Notes under the pieces: generated by a model | What the model was told of the DNA's origin: nothing | Databases searched by the model: none | The model's input: only the letters and a program-made list of their open reading frames with translations | In this document: positions 44,295-52,256 of the stretch, piece after piece | How positions within the stretch are numbered: position 1 is the first letter of the stretch | Layout of the letters: each line of letters opens with the position of its first letter | Assembly (NCBI GenBank): GCA_021770755.1 | Contig: JAETQI010000029.1 | Span: 1-56,069, forward strand | Reading direction: 5' to 3' | DNA: 56,069 nt | Origin: Lachnospiraceae bacterium | GTDB lineage: Bacteria > Bacillota > Clostridia > Lachnospirales > Lachnospiraceae | Position numbers and translations under genes: made by a program

Positions 44295-45092
44295 TTATAT
44301 CTCAACGAACTGCGACACCTCGCTCCGGCTTGCCACATAGATCGGAAAGTCGTCTGGCTTATATGGATTGTCTGCCATGGAGATCTCCAGGCGGACTGTC
44401 TCGTAGGCAAGCTCAGCCAGATTGTTTTCCTTGCTCAGATGTCCCAGAAATACTGTCTTTAGATCATCATGCAGCAGTCTGCTCAGTAACTTTCCGGAAA
44501 GTTCATTGGACAGATGCCCTTTGTTTCCCAGGATCCGTTGCTTGAGTGCATACGGATACGGTCCCACCTGCAGCATATTGATATCGTGGTTCGCCTCGAG
44601 CAGCAAAGCGTCCATACCCCGAAGACTCTCGACGGTATACTCGTTGTATGTCCCAAGGTCTGTCGCCACCGCCATGCGCCTGCTTCCATACTGAAATCTG
44701 TACGCTACCGGCTGTGCCGCATCGTGAGATATCTTCATCGGATTGACCGTGATATCCTTTAAAATAAATTTCTCGTCCTCCCTGACCACACGAAAAAGTG
44801 AGTCATCTATCACCCCAAGACTACTCACTCTCTTAATGGCGTTTATGGTTCCATTGGTAGCATAGATCGGAATCCCGAATTTCCTGCATATCACACCCAG
44901 ACCATTGATATGGTCTGAGTGCTCATGAGTGATCAGTATTCCGTCAATGTCTTTTCCTGTAAGTCCTAGCTGCCCCAGACCTTCCACTGTCCGCTTGCAA
45001 CTGATCCCTACATCCACCAGAAGGTGTGTGGCATCTGTGCCGATATAGATACAATTGCCGCTGCTTCCGCTGGCTATACTGCACATTCTCAT
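44295..45092 (-). CDS. Metallo-beta-lactamase-fold hydrolase, WalJ/YycJ-type
   Basis: A 265-residue enzyme of the metallo-beta-lactamase fold. The metal motif THEHSDH is at residues 55-61, with VATDLGT near 155 and LLEANHD near 170 giving further ligands, and LGHLSKENN near 220. This is the pattern of WalJ/YycJ, which in Bacillus is linked to the WalRK envelope pathway and has 5'-3' exonuclease-like properties. No walRK genes are seen here. The ATG at 45092 is chosen for GAGGAA 8 bp away. It lies 17 bp after the FtsA-like gene and probably ends the polA operon. Confidence 0.88.
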   Translation of the reverse strand: MRMCSIASGSSGNCIYIGTDATHLLVDVGISCKRTVEGLGQLGLTGKDIDGILITHEHSDHINGLGVICRKFGIPIYATNGTINAIKRVSSLGVIDDSLFRVVREDEKFILKDITVNPMKISHDAAQPVAYRFQYGSRRMAVATDLGTYNEYTVESLRGMDALLLEANHDINMLQVGPYPYALKQRILGNKGHLSNELSGKLLSRLLHDDLKTVFLGHLSKENNLAELAYETVRLEISMADNPYKPDDFPIYVASRSEVSQFVEI

Positions 45093-45109
45093 CTGATCAT
45101 TCCTCTTTC

Positions 45110-47566
45110 TTATTTCCAATATACTTCGATCTTGTCCCCGTTGAAAAGCTCCTGTGTGTACTGTGCATCCTTTCCGTTTACGAGTGTGGCGATCCCGGAT
45201 CCCTGCATTCTTCTGGTGTCAAAATCGATATAGTCAAAAATGTCAACGAACATATAGCTCTCCTTGCCGCGCATGACGATCGGCTTCTGGTTGACGATGA
45301 CAATGATCTTTTTGCCGGTATCTGCTGGCGGCTCTTCCTTCTCTTTTGCCGCGGCAGTTTTCTTCTCCTCGCGTTCTGCAGCCTTTTCGGTCCTAGGGGT
45401 ACTCTCCTCCCTTGTTTTTTCTGTACTGCGGTTTTCTGCCGCCTTTATTTCCGATTCCTTTGCCGGCTCCTCCTGCACTTCCTCCGTTTTGTCGTTGGAG
45501 GGTTCTTCGGGTTCCGGCTGTACTTCCTCCACTGGTTCGTTTACCGGTTCTGCGGGCTGCTCAGGCTCACTGTCAGACCGGGAGTTGTCTTCGTTCTCCG
45601 ATTTAGACTCCGCACTCGGCTCACTGCTGTCCTCCGGCTCCGTTTCCTGTGTATTGTCCTCTGGCTCCGGCTCGTCCGTCTTTGCCTCGTCGGCGGCTGT
45701 ATTTTCTTCCTTGTCTATCCCTGCCGCATCCTTTTCTTCTTTTCTTGCCTCCCTGCGTTTCCTGCTGCGCGGTTCGATGTTTGATTCCTTATAGATCTCT
45801 TTCAGCTCGTACTCTTTCCTGTTCTTGAATTCCAACTGGTCCGAAGCGCTGATCTGCATCGTTTCGTCAGCCCGCGCACCGTTGATGAAGAGGATCATAT
45901 CTTCTGGTGATAGTCCCATATACTCAAAGAATTCGTCGTATGTGTAAACAGATGAAACGACGATCTCGTCTCCGTTCTGGATCAGATATTCCTCCGTCAC
46001 AGCAGTTCCGTTCACCTTGACCGGCTTTGGCAGCGGCATCTCGTCCCCTTTGAGATACACCACGATCTTGCCATTATAGTCGATCAGGTCTGCGATCTTC
46101 TCCTGTGCCGGTGTCCCGAGTGTCGACTCCTCCAGTGTGATGACATCATTGGCCTTGATATTATGACTGAGACTCACTTCCTCGCCGTTCACATACACAT
46201 GCGCGCTCTCACCGTACTCCCCCTTGGTGACACGGTTTTTGCCGTTGACGGTATAGTGCAGCTCCTCGCCACGCCTTGGGAAGAGGCCATCCCGGGTAAA
46301 ATCAGCCTGCATTGCCGCATCTGTCACGGTCAGCTTATTGTTGTCGTACAGCTTGATCCTGTTTCCGTTAAATGTGATATAGATAAAATTATTGTACTGT
46401 TCGTAGTACGTAAGGCAGATACCGATCGGCGTGATGATCGTGGAATCTTTCAGCGCCCCGTCGGGGAAATCGACATCTCTCATGATCTCCTCGCCGCGAA
46501 GCGCCACCCTCTTCGGATCCAGCCCAAGCTCCGCCGCGACCAGTGTATCAAAGCCTTTGATCTTGCCGCCGCCGCCGACAATGAACACCGCGCTCGGCGA
46601 GTTGCCCCCGTTCAGTTCCTTGATCGCGTTGGCTGCAAGTTTCGACATCCGCTCGATCTCCGGCTGGCAGATCGCGATCACTTCCTTGGCGGTGATCATC
46701 TGCTCCGCGCCCATGATATCTTCATAGACGATCTCCTCCTGCGTCGCCGCCGCTGTCTTGATCATCTCCGCCGTTGTAAAATCGATCAGGCATGTCTTCG
46801 CCAGAAGCTCTGTCAGCGTATCGCCCGCGCAGGGGATCATGCCAAATGCCGTCACACTTCCGTCATCTGTGATCGAGATATCCGACGTACCTGCACCGAC
46901 GTCGATCATCGCAATGTTCAGCAGCCTGAATTTCTCCGGGATCGCGACACGGATCGCCGCGATCGGCTCCAGCGTGAGGTTTGCCACCCGCAGTCCGGCA
47001 AGCTCCACCGCACTGTACAGCCCGTCCACGACATCATCCGGCAAAAACGTCGCGATGATATCGGCACCGATCGCCTTCGCCTTGTGGTGCTCTGGCTGCC
47101 CCATCCACATTCCGTTCAGGAAATATCTCACCACGGAATATCCCACACAGTAAAAATGCATGTTGGTATCATTGTTTGCCTGAAACTCTTCAAACGCCCG
47201 TTCTATGCCCAGTGAGATCAGGTTGCTCATATCCTCCTTGGTGACGTTGCGCTCTTTGTCCAGATCCATATCCGCATGGACGTTCATCGTCTTCAGCACG
47301 CGTCCGGCTGCCGCGATACAGACCTCGTCCAACTTGATCCCGGTCTTGTCCTGCAGCGCCTGCCTGATGTCCGCGATCGCCGCCGCTACCCTGTTGATAT
47401 CATGGATCTGCCCATCAAGCATGGCGCGCGTCTGATGCGCCCGGATCTCCTGCGCAGTCACGACAAACCGTTCTCCCTGCCTATATCCAACCGTGCCGAC
47501 CATGCTTCTCGTACCGATATCAAGCCCGAATACAAGTTCCTCACCGTTCACTTTCGTCTCATTCAT
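45110..47566 (-). CDS. FtsA-like cell division protein with extra C-terminal domains
   Basis: An 818-residue protein. Residues 1-390 form an actin/FtsA-type ATPase core: FGLDIGTRSMVGTVGY at the N-terminus (phosphate 1), IDVGAGTSDISI near 220 (phosphate 2) and FIVGGGGKIKGFDTLVA near 330 (adenosine site). Residues about 400-590 hold repeated small beta units of the form V-NG-x6-10-GD-x-I. Residues about 600-745 are a long Glu/Pro/Ser-rich linker, and the last about 70 residues form another NG...GDKIEVYWK unit. FtsA itself is about 420 residues, so this is twice as long. It is 3 bp after coaE. No ftsZ neighbour is present. Confidence 0.88.
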   Translation of the reverse strand: MNETKVNGEELVFGLDIGTRSMVGTVGYRQGERFVVTAQEIRAHQTRAMLDGQIHDINRVAAAIADIRQALQDKTGIKLDEVCIAAAGRVLKTMNVHADMDLDKERNVTKEDMSNLISLGIERAFEEFQANNDTNMHFYCVGYSVVRYFLNGMWMGQPEHHKAKAIGADIIATFLPDDVVDGLYSAVELAGLRVANLTLEPIAAIRVAIPEKFRLLNIAMIDVGAGTSDISITDDGSVTAFGMIPCAGDTLTELLAKTCLIDFTTAEMIKTAAATQEEIVYEDIMGAEQMITAKEVIAICQPEIERMSKLAANAIKELNGGNSPSAVFIVGGGGKIKGFDTLVAAELGLDPKRVALRGEEIMRDVDFPDGALKDSTIITPIGICLTYYEQYNNFIYITFNGNRIKLYDNNKLTVTDAAMQADFTRDGLFPRRGEELHYTVNGKNRVTKGEYGESAHVYVNGEEVSLSHNIKANDVITLEESTLGTPAQEKIADLIDYNGKIVVYLKGDEMPLPKPVKVNGTAVTEEYLIQNGDEIVVSSVYTYDEFFEYMGLSPEDMILFINGARADETMQISASDQLEFKNRKEYELKEIYKESNIEPRSRKRREARKEEKDAAGIDKEENTAADEAKTDEPEPEDNTQETEPEDSSEPSAESKSENEDNSRSDSEPEQPAEPVNEPVEEVQPEPEEPSNDKTEEVQEEPAKESEIKAAENRSTEKTREESTPRTEKAAEREEKKTAAAKEKEEPPADTGKKIIVIVNQKPIVMRGKESYMFVDIFDYIDFDTRRMQGSGIATLVNGKDAQYTQELFNGDKIEVYWK

Positions 47567-47569
47567 CCT

Positions 47570-48160
47570 TCAATCCCCCATTATATCCTTAATCTGTTTG
47601 TAGGTTTCCTCCAGATCACCGTTGTTTGATATCACGACTTTACAGTGCTTGCGAAATTCGGCTTCGCTCAACTGCCCTCTCATAATGCCGGCAGTCTTCT
47701 GCGCACTGTAGTGCCTGCTCTCTGCCAGCCGCCGTTCCCGCACCGCCGCGTCGGAATGGATATACCACAACTCATCCGCTATTTTGTCATACTGTTCCTC
47801 AATCAGAAGCGCTGCCTCGATAAAAAAGTAATCCGCCTCACCCTTCTCCCGCTCCTCTGCGATCTGTTCCAGAATGTACTCCTTTACGGCAGGGTGAACG
47901 ATCCGGTTGACGCCTTCCAGCAGCTTCTGATCCTGAAAAATGATCCCCGCCATCTTCTGCTTGTCGATCGCACCGTCCGCGTCTAAGATCTGCTGTCCCA
48001 GAAGCCCGACAAGCTTCCTGTGACAATCCTGTCCGGGTTCATACAGCAGATGAGCCGCCTCATCGGCTCTTATGATCCTGCACCTGTAATGTGCCTCTAT
48101 ATAAGAAAGAACTTTTGTCTTACCGGCGCCGACTCCGCCGGTGATTCCAATTATCTTCAT
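47570..48160 (-). CDS. coaE: Dephospho-CoA kinase
   Basis: A 196-residue P-loop kinase that phosphorylates dephospho-CoA at the 3' position, the last step of coenzyme A synthesis. Walker A GITGGVGAGKTKVL is at residues 5-18, ADEAAHLLYEPGQ near 32-44 is the substrate-binding region, and the lid is near RRLAESRHYS. Length is normal. It lies 9 bp after polA and 3 bp before the FtsA-like gene; the polA-coaE order is common in Firmicutes. Confidence 0.96.
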   Translation of the reverse strand: MKIIGITGGVGAGKTKVLSYIEAHYRCRIIRADEAAHLLYEPGQDCHRKLVGLLGQQILDADGAIDKQKMAGIIFQDQKLLEGVNRIVHPAVKEYILEQIAEEREKGEADYFFIEAALLIEEQYDKIADELWYIHSDAAVRERRLAESRHYSAQKTAGIMRGQLSEAEFRKHCKVVISNNGDLEETYKQIKDIMGD

Positions 48161-48169
48161 ATCATTCCC

Positions 48170-50890
48170 TTATTTTGCCTCATACCAGTCCGTGCCGGTG
48201 TGAAGGTCGATCTCCAGCTTCACTGCCAGCTCACACGCGTTCTGCATCTCATGTGTCAGCACGTCGCGGACTTCCTCGATCTCGTCGTTTCTGGTCTCGA
48301 TCAGGAGTTCGTCATGGATCTGCAGGATCAGCTTTGACCGCAGCCCCCTTGCTTTCAGCGCATCATACACATGGACCATCGCGTACTTGATGATATCCGC
48401 CGCCGTTCCCTGTATCGGTGAATTCATGGCGACGCGCTCACCGAACGAGCGCTGGTTAAAATTGGTGGATCTAAGCTCCGGAACGGGTCTGCGCCTGCCG
48501 AACATGGTCTCGCAGTAACCCTTGTCCTTTGCCTCCTCCACAGTCCGGTCCAAAAATTTTTTGATCCCCGGATATGTCTTAAAATACGCATCGATATACG
48601 CCTTCGCCTCCCTGGGCGTGATGCTTAAGTCCTGACTTAAACCAAAAGAGCTGATCCCGTACACGATCCCGAAGTTGACTGCCTTTGCGTTGCGCCGCTG
48701 CAGATCTGTGACCTCCTCAAACGGCGTGTGGAACACCTTTGACGCCGTGATCCTGTGAATGTCCTCATCCATCCTGTAGGCTTCGATCAACTGCTGATCA
48801 TCAGACATGTGCGCCAGCACCCTAAGCTCGATCTGCGAGTAATCCGCATCCATGAAGATACAGCCCTCCTGCGGTATGAATACCTTGCGGATCCGCCTGC
48901 CAAGCTCCATCCGCATCGGAATATTCTGCAGGTTTGGCTCTGTGGAGCTCAGCCTGCCTGTCGCCGTGATCGTCTGGTTAAAATTCGTGTGTATCTTGTT
49001 ATCGTCATCGATATATGCCGCAAGCCCGTCCGCGTAGGTCGACTTTAATTTCGTAAGTCCCCTGTACTCCAGAATATCTTTGACGATCGGATGCTCCGGC
49101 GCAAGCTTCTCAAGCACATCTGCAGCCGTGGAGTACCCCGTCTTTGTCTTCTTTCCGCCGGGCAGCATCATCTTCTCGAACAGGATCTCTCCCAGTTGTT
49201 TGGGCGAGTTGATGTTGAAATCTTCACCTGCCGCTGTGTGGATCGCCTGCTCAAGCTCTCCGATCCGGCCGTTGAGCGCTTCCCCGTATGCTTTCAGCTC
49301 CTCCGGCTTCACCAGGATGCCCTCCCGCTCCATGTCAAAGAGCACGTATGTCAGCGGCATCTCCAGCTCCCGGAAAAGCCGGTCCATATCGTTCTGTCCC
49401 AGCGCCTTCTCCAGCAGCGGCCGTACCTTATACAAAATATACACTTCCTTGGCAAGATAAGACAGGCATTCCTCTTTCCTGTCGCAATATACGGAAGTAA
49501 AATCCGATTTTCCAAACAGTTCTGACCATTTCTGGAGTTTGATATTGAGATATTCATCCGCCACATCCGTGATCTCATAGTCACTTTTCAGCGGATTGAT
49601 CAGATAAGCTGCAATTTTGCAGTCAAAAAGCTGCTGCGTAAGCGCCTCCGATGAAAGATCTCTGTCATTTTTCTCGGAGATCATATTTTCATAGTCATTT
49701 TTCACATCGAACACAGAGACGGACATTTTTTCGGACAACAACATCTTTTCGAGATGCCCTTTGATCAGATCAGCCGGTATGTCGTCATCGCTCTCTATCA
49801 GATAGATATTTCTCTCATCCCCAAAACTGCTGCACATAAGGCATCCGAAAGCTTCCTCCCCGGTATCCATCTGCAAAAACATCTGCCCGTCCGCGTGCGC
49901 TCCCAGATCCCCCGCATTCCTGGCACGGACATGGATCATCCTGACCGCTGCGCTGCCAGCTTTTTCCGCCCCGTCAAACACGGCATGGACATCCTCTGCC
50001 GTCCTGACAGCGATCACCTTAAGATCCCTGTCAATGTCGATCTCCGGCGCCTGGCTGGCCTGCGCGTACTGTTCAAACTGACTGTCCAGGGAAAGCTTTT
50101 TCAATTTCATGCCAGCTTCCGGTGTGAAGCTGACAGTGCGTTCCACGTCAAACTTCATATCCTCCATCATGCCGTCAGGCAACTTGACATCTGCATCTGC
50201 ATCGATCGTGTACCGCGCCCTGTCCGCTTCAATATCCGTCCTCTTTCCAGCCAGTTTCTCCTGTATACTCTTCTGGGGCAGTTCGTCAATATGCACATAT
50301 ATATTTTCGGCCGAACCATATGTGCCTAACAGACTGCACGCCATATGCTGCCCGATCCCTGTCGCCCCGGTCAGTGCACGCAGTTCAGGAAACTGTGCCG
50401 GCGTGATCTTGTACACCTGCTCCACATCGCCCTCACTGTAATCCTTCAATACCGTCTCCCCGCCACCTGTCTCCAACATACATAAGCGGACCGTTTCAGA
50501 AACCATCTGCAGGAGATCACGCTCCCCCGTTAGCAACACGATCCTTTCCCCGGCATTCAAGCGGGAACGCAGGTACTCCGCCACAGTGCCGATCAGGTCA
50601 GCCGACGCCATTTCTGTCTTGTCGAGGACATTGACATTCATGGAAGACAGCACTTCCTTCACAACCGGTATCTGTTCCCGAAGCCCCGCCGACATCTTTT
50701 CTGCATCCGCCTCCGCACCGAAGATCACGCTCAGATACCCCGGCTTTTCTTTTTCTGCCGCTTTCAATAATATATTCACAAATCCGGCGACGGCATTCGT
50801 GTGAAGTCCTGCCGGATCCGTCATAATGGGCACACTGTAGTACGCCTTTCTCAAAATACTATGACCATCCACCAAAACAATACTGCTCAT
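48170..50890 (-). CDS. polA: DNA polymerase I with degenerate nuclease domains
   Basis: A 906-residue family A polymerase for gap filling in replication and repair. The polymerase is intact: motif A DADYSQIELRVLAH, motif B RRNAKAVNFGIVYG and motif C QIHDE. The N-terminal 5'-nuclease (residues 1-260) is not. FDA is replaced by F57-G58, the RxxxYKxxR arch segment is deleted after residue 60, EADDI reads S96-A-D-L, GDRD reads G122-E-R-D, and the GDSSDNIPG metal loop is gone (residues 171-181 read RALTGATGIGQ). The 3'-5' exonuclease DxE motif is also absent, as is usual in Firmicutes. The protein is probably a pure polymerase, with flap removal done elsewhere. It follows the zinc-finger gene by 7 bp. 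Confidence 0.95.
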   Translation of the reverse strand: MSSIVLVDGHSILRKAYYSVPIMTDPAGLHTNAVAGFVNILLKAAEKEKPGYLSVIFGAEADAEKMSAGLREQIPVVKEVLSSMNVNVLDKTEMASADLIGTVAEYLRSRLNAGERIVLLTGERDLLQMVSETVRLCMLETGGGETVLKDYSEGDVEQVYKITPAQFPELRALTGATGIGQHMACSLLGTYGSAENIYVHIDELPQKSIQEKLAGKRTDIEADRARYTIDADADVKLPDGMMEDMKFDVERTVSFTPEAGMKLKKLSLDSQFEQYAQASQAPEIDIDRDLKVIAVRTAEDVHAVFDGAEKAGSAAVRMIHVRARNAGDLGAHADGQMFLQMDTGEEAFGCLMCSSFGDERNIYLIESDDDIPADLIKGHLEKMLLSEKMSVSVFDVKNDYENMISEKNDRDLSSEALTQQLFDCKIAAYLINPLKSDYEITDVADEYLNIKLQKWSELFGKSDFTSVYCDRKEECLSYLAKEVYILYKVRPLLEKALGQNDMDRLFRELEMPLTYVLFDMEREGILVKPEELKAYGEALNGRIGELEQAIHTAAGEDFNINSPKQLGEILFEKMMLPGGKKTKTGYSTAADVLEKLAPEHPIVKDILEYRGLTKLKSTYADGLAAYIDDDNKIHTNFNQTITATGRLSSTEPNLQNIPMRMELGRRIRKVFIPQEGCIFMDADYSQIELRVLAHMSDDQQLIEAYRMDEDIHRITASKVFHTPFEEVTDLQRRNAKAVNFGIVYGISSFGLSQDLSITPREAKAYIDAYFKTYPGIKKFLDRTVEEAKDKGYCETMFGRRRPVPELRSTNFNQRSFGERVAMNSPIQGTAADIIKYAMVHVYDALKARGLRSKLILQIHDELLIETRNDEIEEVRDVLTHEMQNACELAVKLEIDLHTGTDWYEAK

Positions 50891-50897
50891 TTTTGTC

Positions 50898-51206
50898 CTA
50901 TACTCCTCCCAGCACCAGTATAAAGAATATCAGGGAACCAACTAAAAAAAGACCGGCTTTTAGCTGTTTATATACCTTTCTGCGTATAATGGTACGATTC
51001 AGCCTGTCCTCCAGTTCACTCTGCACATCAATATCCTCGGCATTTTCCAATCTGCTGATCCCTTCTGTCAAAAGATATTCCACTGTCAGCTCCTCCATGC
51101 ATTCGCTGCAGGAGATGATATGTTCTACCAATCGAAACTCTGTATCCCTGTCCAGCTCATCCTTCAAAAACAAGTGGATACAGCGCTGTGCCTCTTTACA
51201 ATCCAT
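50898..51206 (-). CDS. Orphan zinc-finger (ZAS-like) membrane protein
   Basis: A 102-residue protein. The N-terminal region has MDCKEAQ and then HIISCSEC (His-x3-Cys-x2-Cys), the zinc-binding anti-sigma (ZAS, zf-HC2) motif. A single membrane helix (about residues 81-101, GLFLVGSLIFFILVLGGV) ends it. Such proteins usually hold an ECF sigma factor at the membrane, but no sigma gene lies next to it; the ECF pair in this window is 3.8 kb away with its own anti-sigma. It heads the polA-coaE-FtsA-like operon. The ATG at 51206 is chosen because AGAGGG precedes it. Confidence 0.75.
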   Translation of the reverse strand: MDCKEAQRCIHLFLKDELDRDTEFRLVEHIISCSECMEELTVEYLLTEGISRLENAEDIDVQSELEDRLNRTIIRRKVYKQLKAGLFLVGSLIFFILVLGGV

Positions 51207-51221
51207 TGCTGCCCTCTTAGG

Positions 51222-51249
51222 AACGGTCTGCAAACGGTCTTGCAACGGT
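51222..51249. promoter_or_regulatory. Three AACGGT repeats 11 bp apart
   Basis: On the plus strand AACGGT occurs at 51222-51227, 51233-51238 and 51244-51249, spaced exactly one helical turn apart, 16-44 bp upstream of the zinc-finger/polA operon start. The block ends are also inverted (AGGAACGG / CGGTTCCT). This looks like a binding site for an oligomeric regulator. Confidence 0.5.
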
Positions 51250-51373
51250 TCCTTCGTCTCCGATACACCAGTTTACCTCTCCTAATAATACACTATATTC
51301 CGTCATTTTGAAAGAGAAATTTAATAAATTTTTTCTTTTTGTTTAAAATGACGTTCTGTCCAGCCTGCAGGCA

Positions 51374-51422
51374 AAATGGGAGCGGCAGCAGTATTTCGCT
51401 TCTGCATACTGCCGCCGCTCCC
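51374..51422 (-). terminator. Terminator of the small gene ending at 51431
   Basis: A 17-bp stem with one mismatch, arms 51378-51394 and 51406-51422 (GGGAGCGGC... / ...GCCGCTCCC), followed on the minus strand by ATTTTG. Strong hairpin with a short T-run. Confidence 0.75.
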
Positions 51423-51430
51423 GCATCCGG

Positions 51431-51640
51431 TCACACGATGGTATCCCCTTCACTGATCTTCTGGATCAACTGCTGCATCTCTTCCTTGCTCTTGACGTTT
51501 TTGCTCTCCGCTATCACTTTTTCCTTCTCATACTCTGTCATCTTCCCATAATGGTCGATCGCCTGTGCATCCATCGCCATGCCAAACGCAAGCCCCAACG
51601 GCAATACGCCGCCCTGCTGCAAACCGTCTGTATAATCCAT
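51431..51640 (-). CDS. Small protein of unknown function
   Basis: A 69-residue protein. A small-residue, Gly/Leu/Met-rich opening (GLQQGGVLPLGLAFGMAMDAQAI) is followed by a charged helix EYEKEKVIAESKNVKSKEEM, which is soluble. No family recognised. The ATG at 51640 is preferred over a TTG at 51664 because GGTGGAG lies just upstream. It has its own strong terminator at 51374-51422. The upstream 268 bp contains no convincing gene, only an imperfect 11-bp inverted repeat (51678-51707) of terminator shape on the plus strand. Confidence 0.6.
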   Translation of the reverse strand: MDYTDGLQQGGVLPLGLAFGMAMDAQAIDHYGKMTEYEKEKVIAESKNVKSKEEMQQLIQKISEGDTIV

Positions 51641-51908
51641 GCTCTCCACCTCAATCCTTTCCAATGCTCTCCCATTGCAGTAAAAACCGTTCGCACGGGT
51701 TTTACTGTTTTAGCATTTCCAGGTTGCGGTGTCCTTATGTAACAAATTTTTCAAAATCTATTTTCTTTTATCCATGCCTCTTAACCAGCTCTGCCATTTC
51801 TGTGTATATAAATATGTTAAGTCCACTCTCCAAACAGATCGTCTGGGGCACTAGATTCCCGAAGAAGATTTACGACATCTGTCAGGAACGTAGAAGGCAG
51901 ACTGGCAA

Positions 51909-52238
51909 CTATATATTTCTCTTTACATTAAGAACGTTCATCAATGCTTCTTGCAACACTCTTGAAACATTAATTCCTGCATGTTTGGCTTCATAATTAA
52001 GCCAACTTGGAAGCGCAACATTTCTTCTGACAGTTTTTGTATCTGTTTTTCTCCTATATTCCCCTGAATCAATATCAACATAAGACAAAATTGTTTCTCC
52101 ATCATTTGAAAAAGTTCCTTTTGTAATATCTAATAAATCAGATGGTAATGGAATATCTTTTTTATGATCTTCTAAAGTAACACACATCAACTCCATTGCG
52201 TCTCTTGCCATGTCGATCGCATTCTTCATATATGGCAC
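51909..52238 (-). pseudogene. Truncated HicB-type antitoxin
   Basis: About 109 residues. The C-terminal part matches HicB antitoxins: NAIDMARDAMELM, EDHKKDIPLPSDLLDI, a beta-rich middle, and a ribbon-helix-helix-like end RRNVALPSWLNYEAKHAGINVSRVLQEAL. A normal HicB has about 35 more residues at the N-terminus carrying the GGYxVxFPDLPG-type RNase-like strand; here the frame is closed by a stop just upstream, next to the end of the serine hydrolase gene. The only available start is a GTG with no ribosome site. No hicA toxin is seen. It is likely a relic of a type II toxin-antitoxin pair. Confidence 0.6.
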
Positions 52239-52256
52239 AACTGCATTTTGCGCAGT

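Noticed and set aside
45264-45794. Long plus-strand frame rich in Ser across the FtsA-like linker
   Set aside because: It is the antisense shadow of the Glu/Pro-rich repeats on the minus strand.
51678-51707. Terminator-shaped inverted repeat on the plus strand
   Set aside because: No plus-strand gene leads into it, and the stem has a mismatch. It may be a chance dyad or part of the small gene's upstream control.
51809-51950. Plus-strand frame with GTRFPKKIYDICQERRRQ
   Set aside because: It crosses into the hicB relic on the other strand with no start signal, so I do not count it as a gene.
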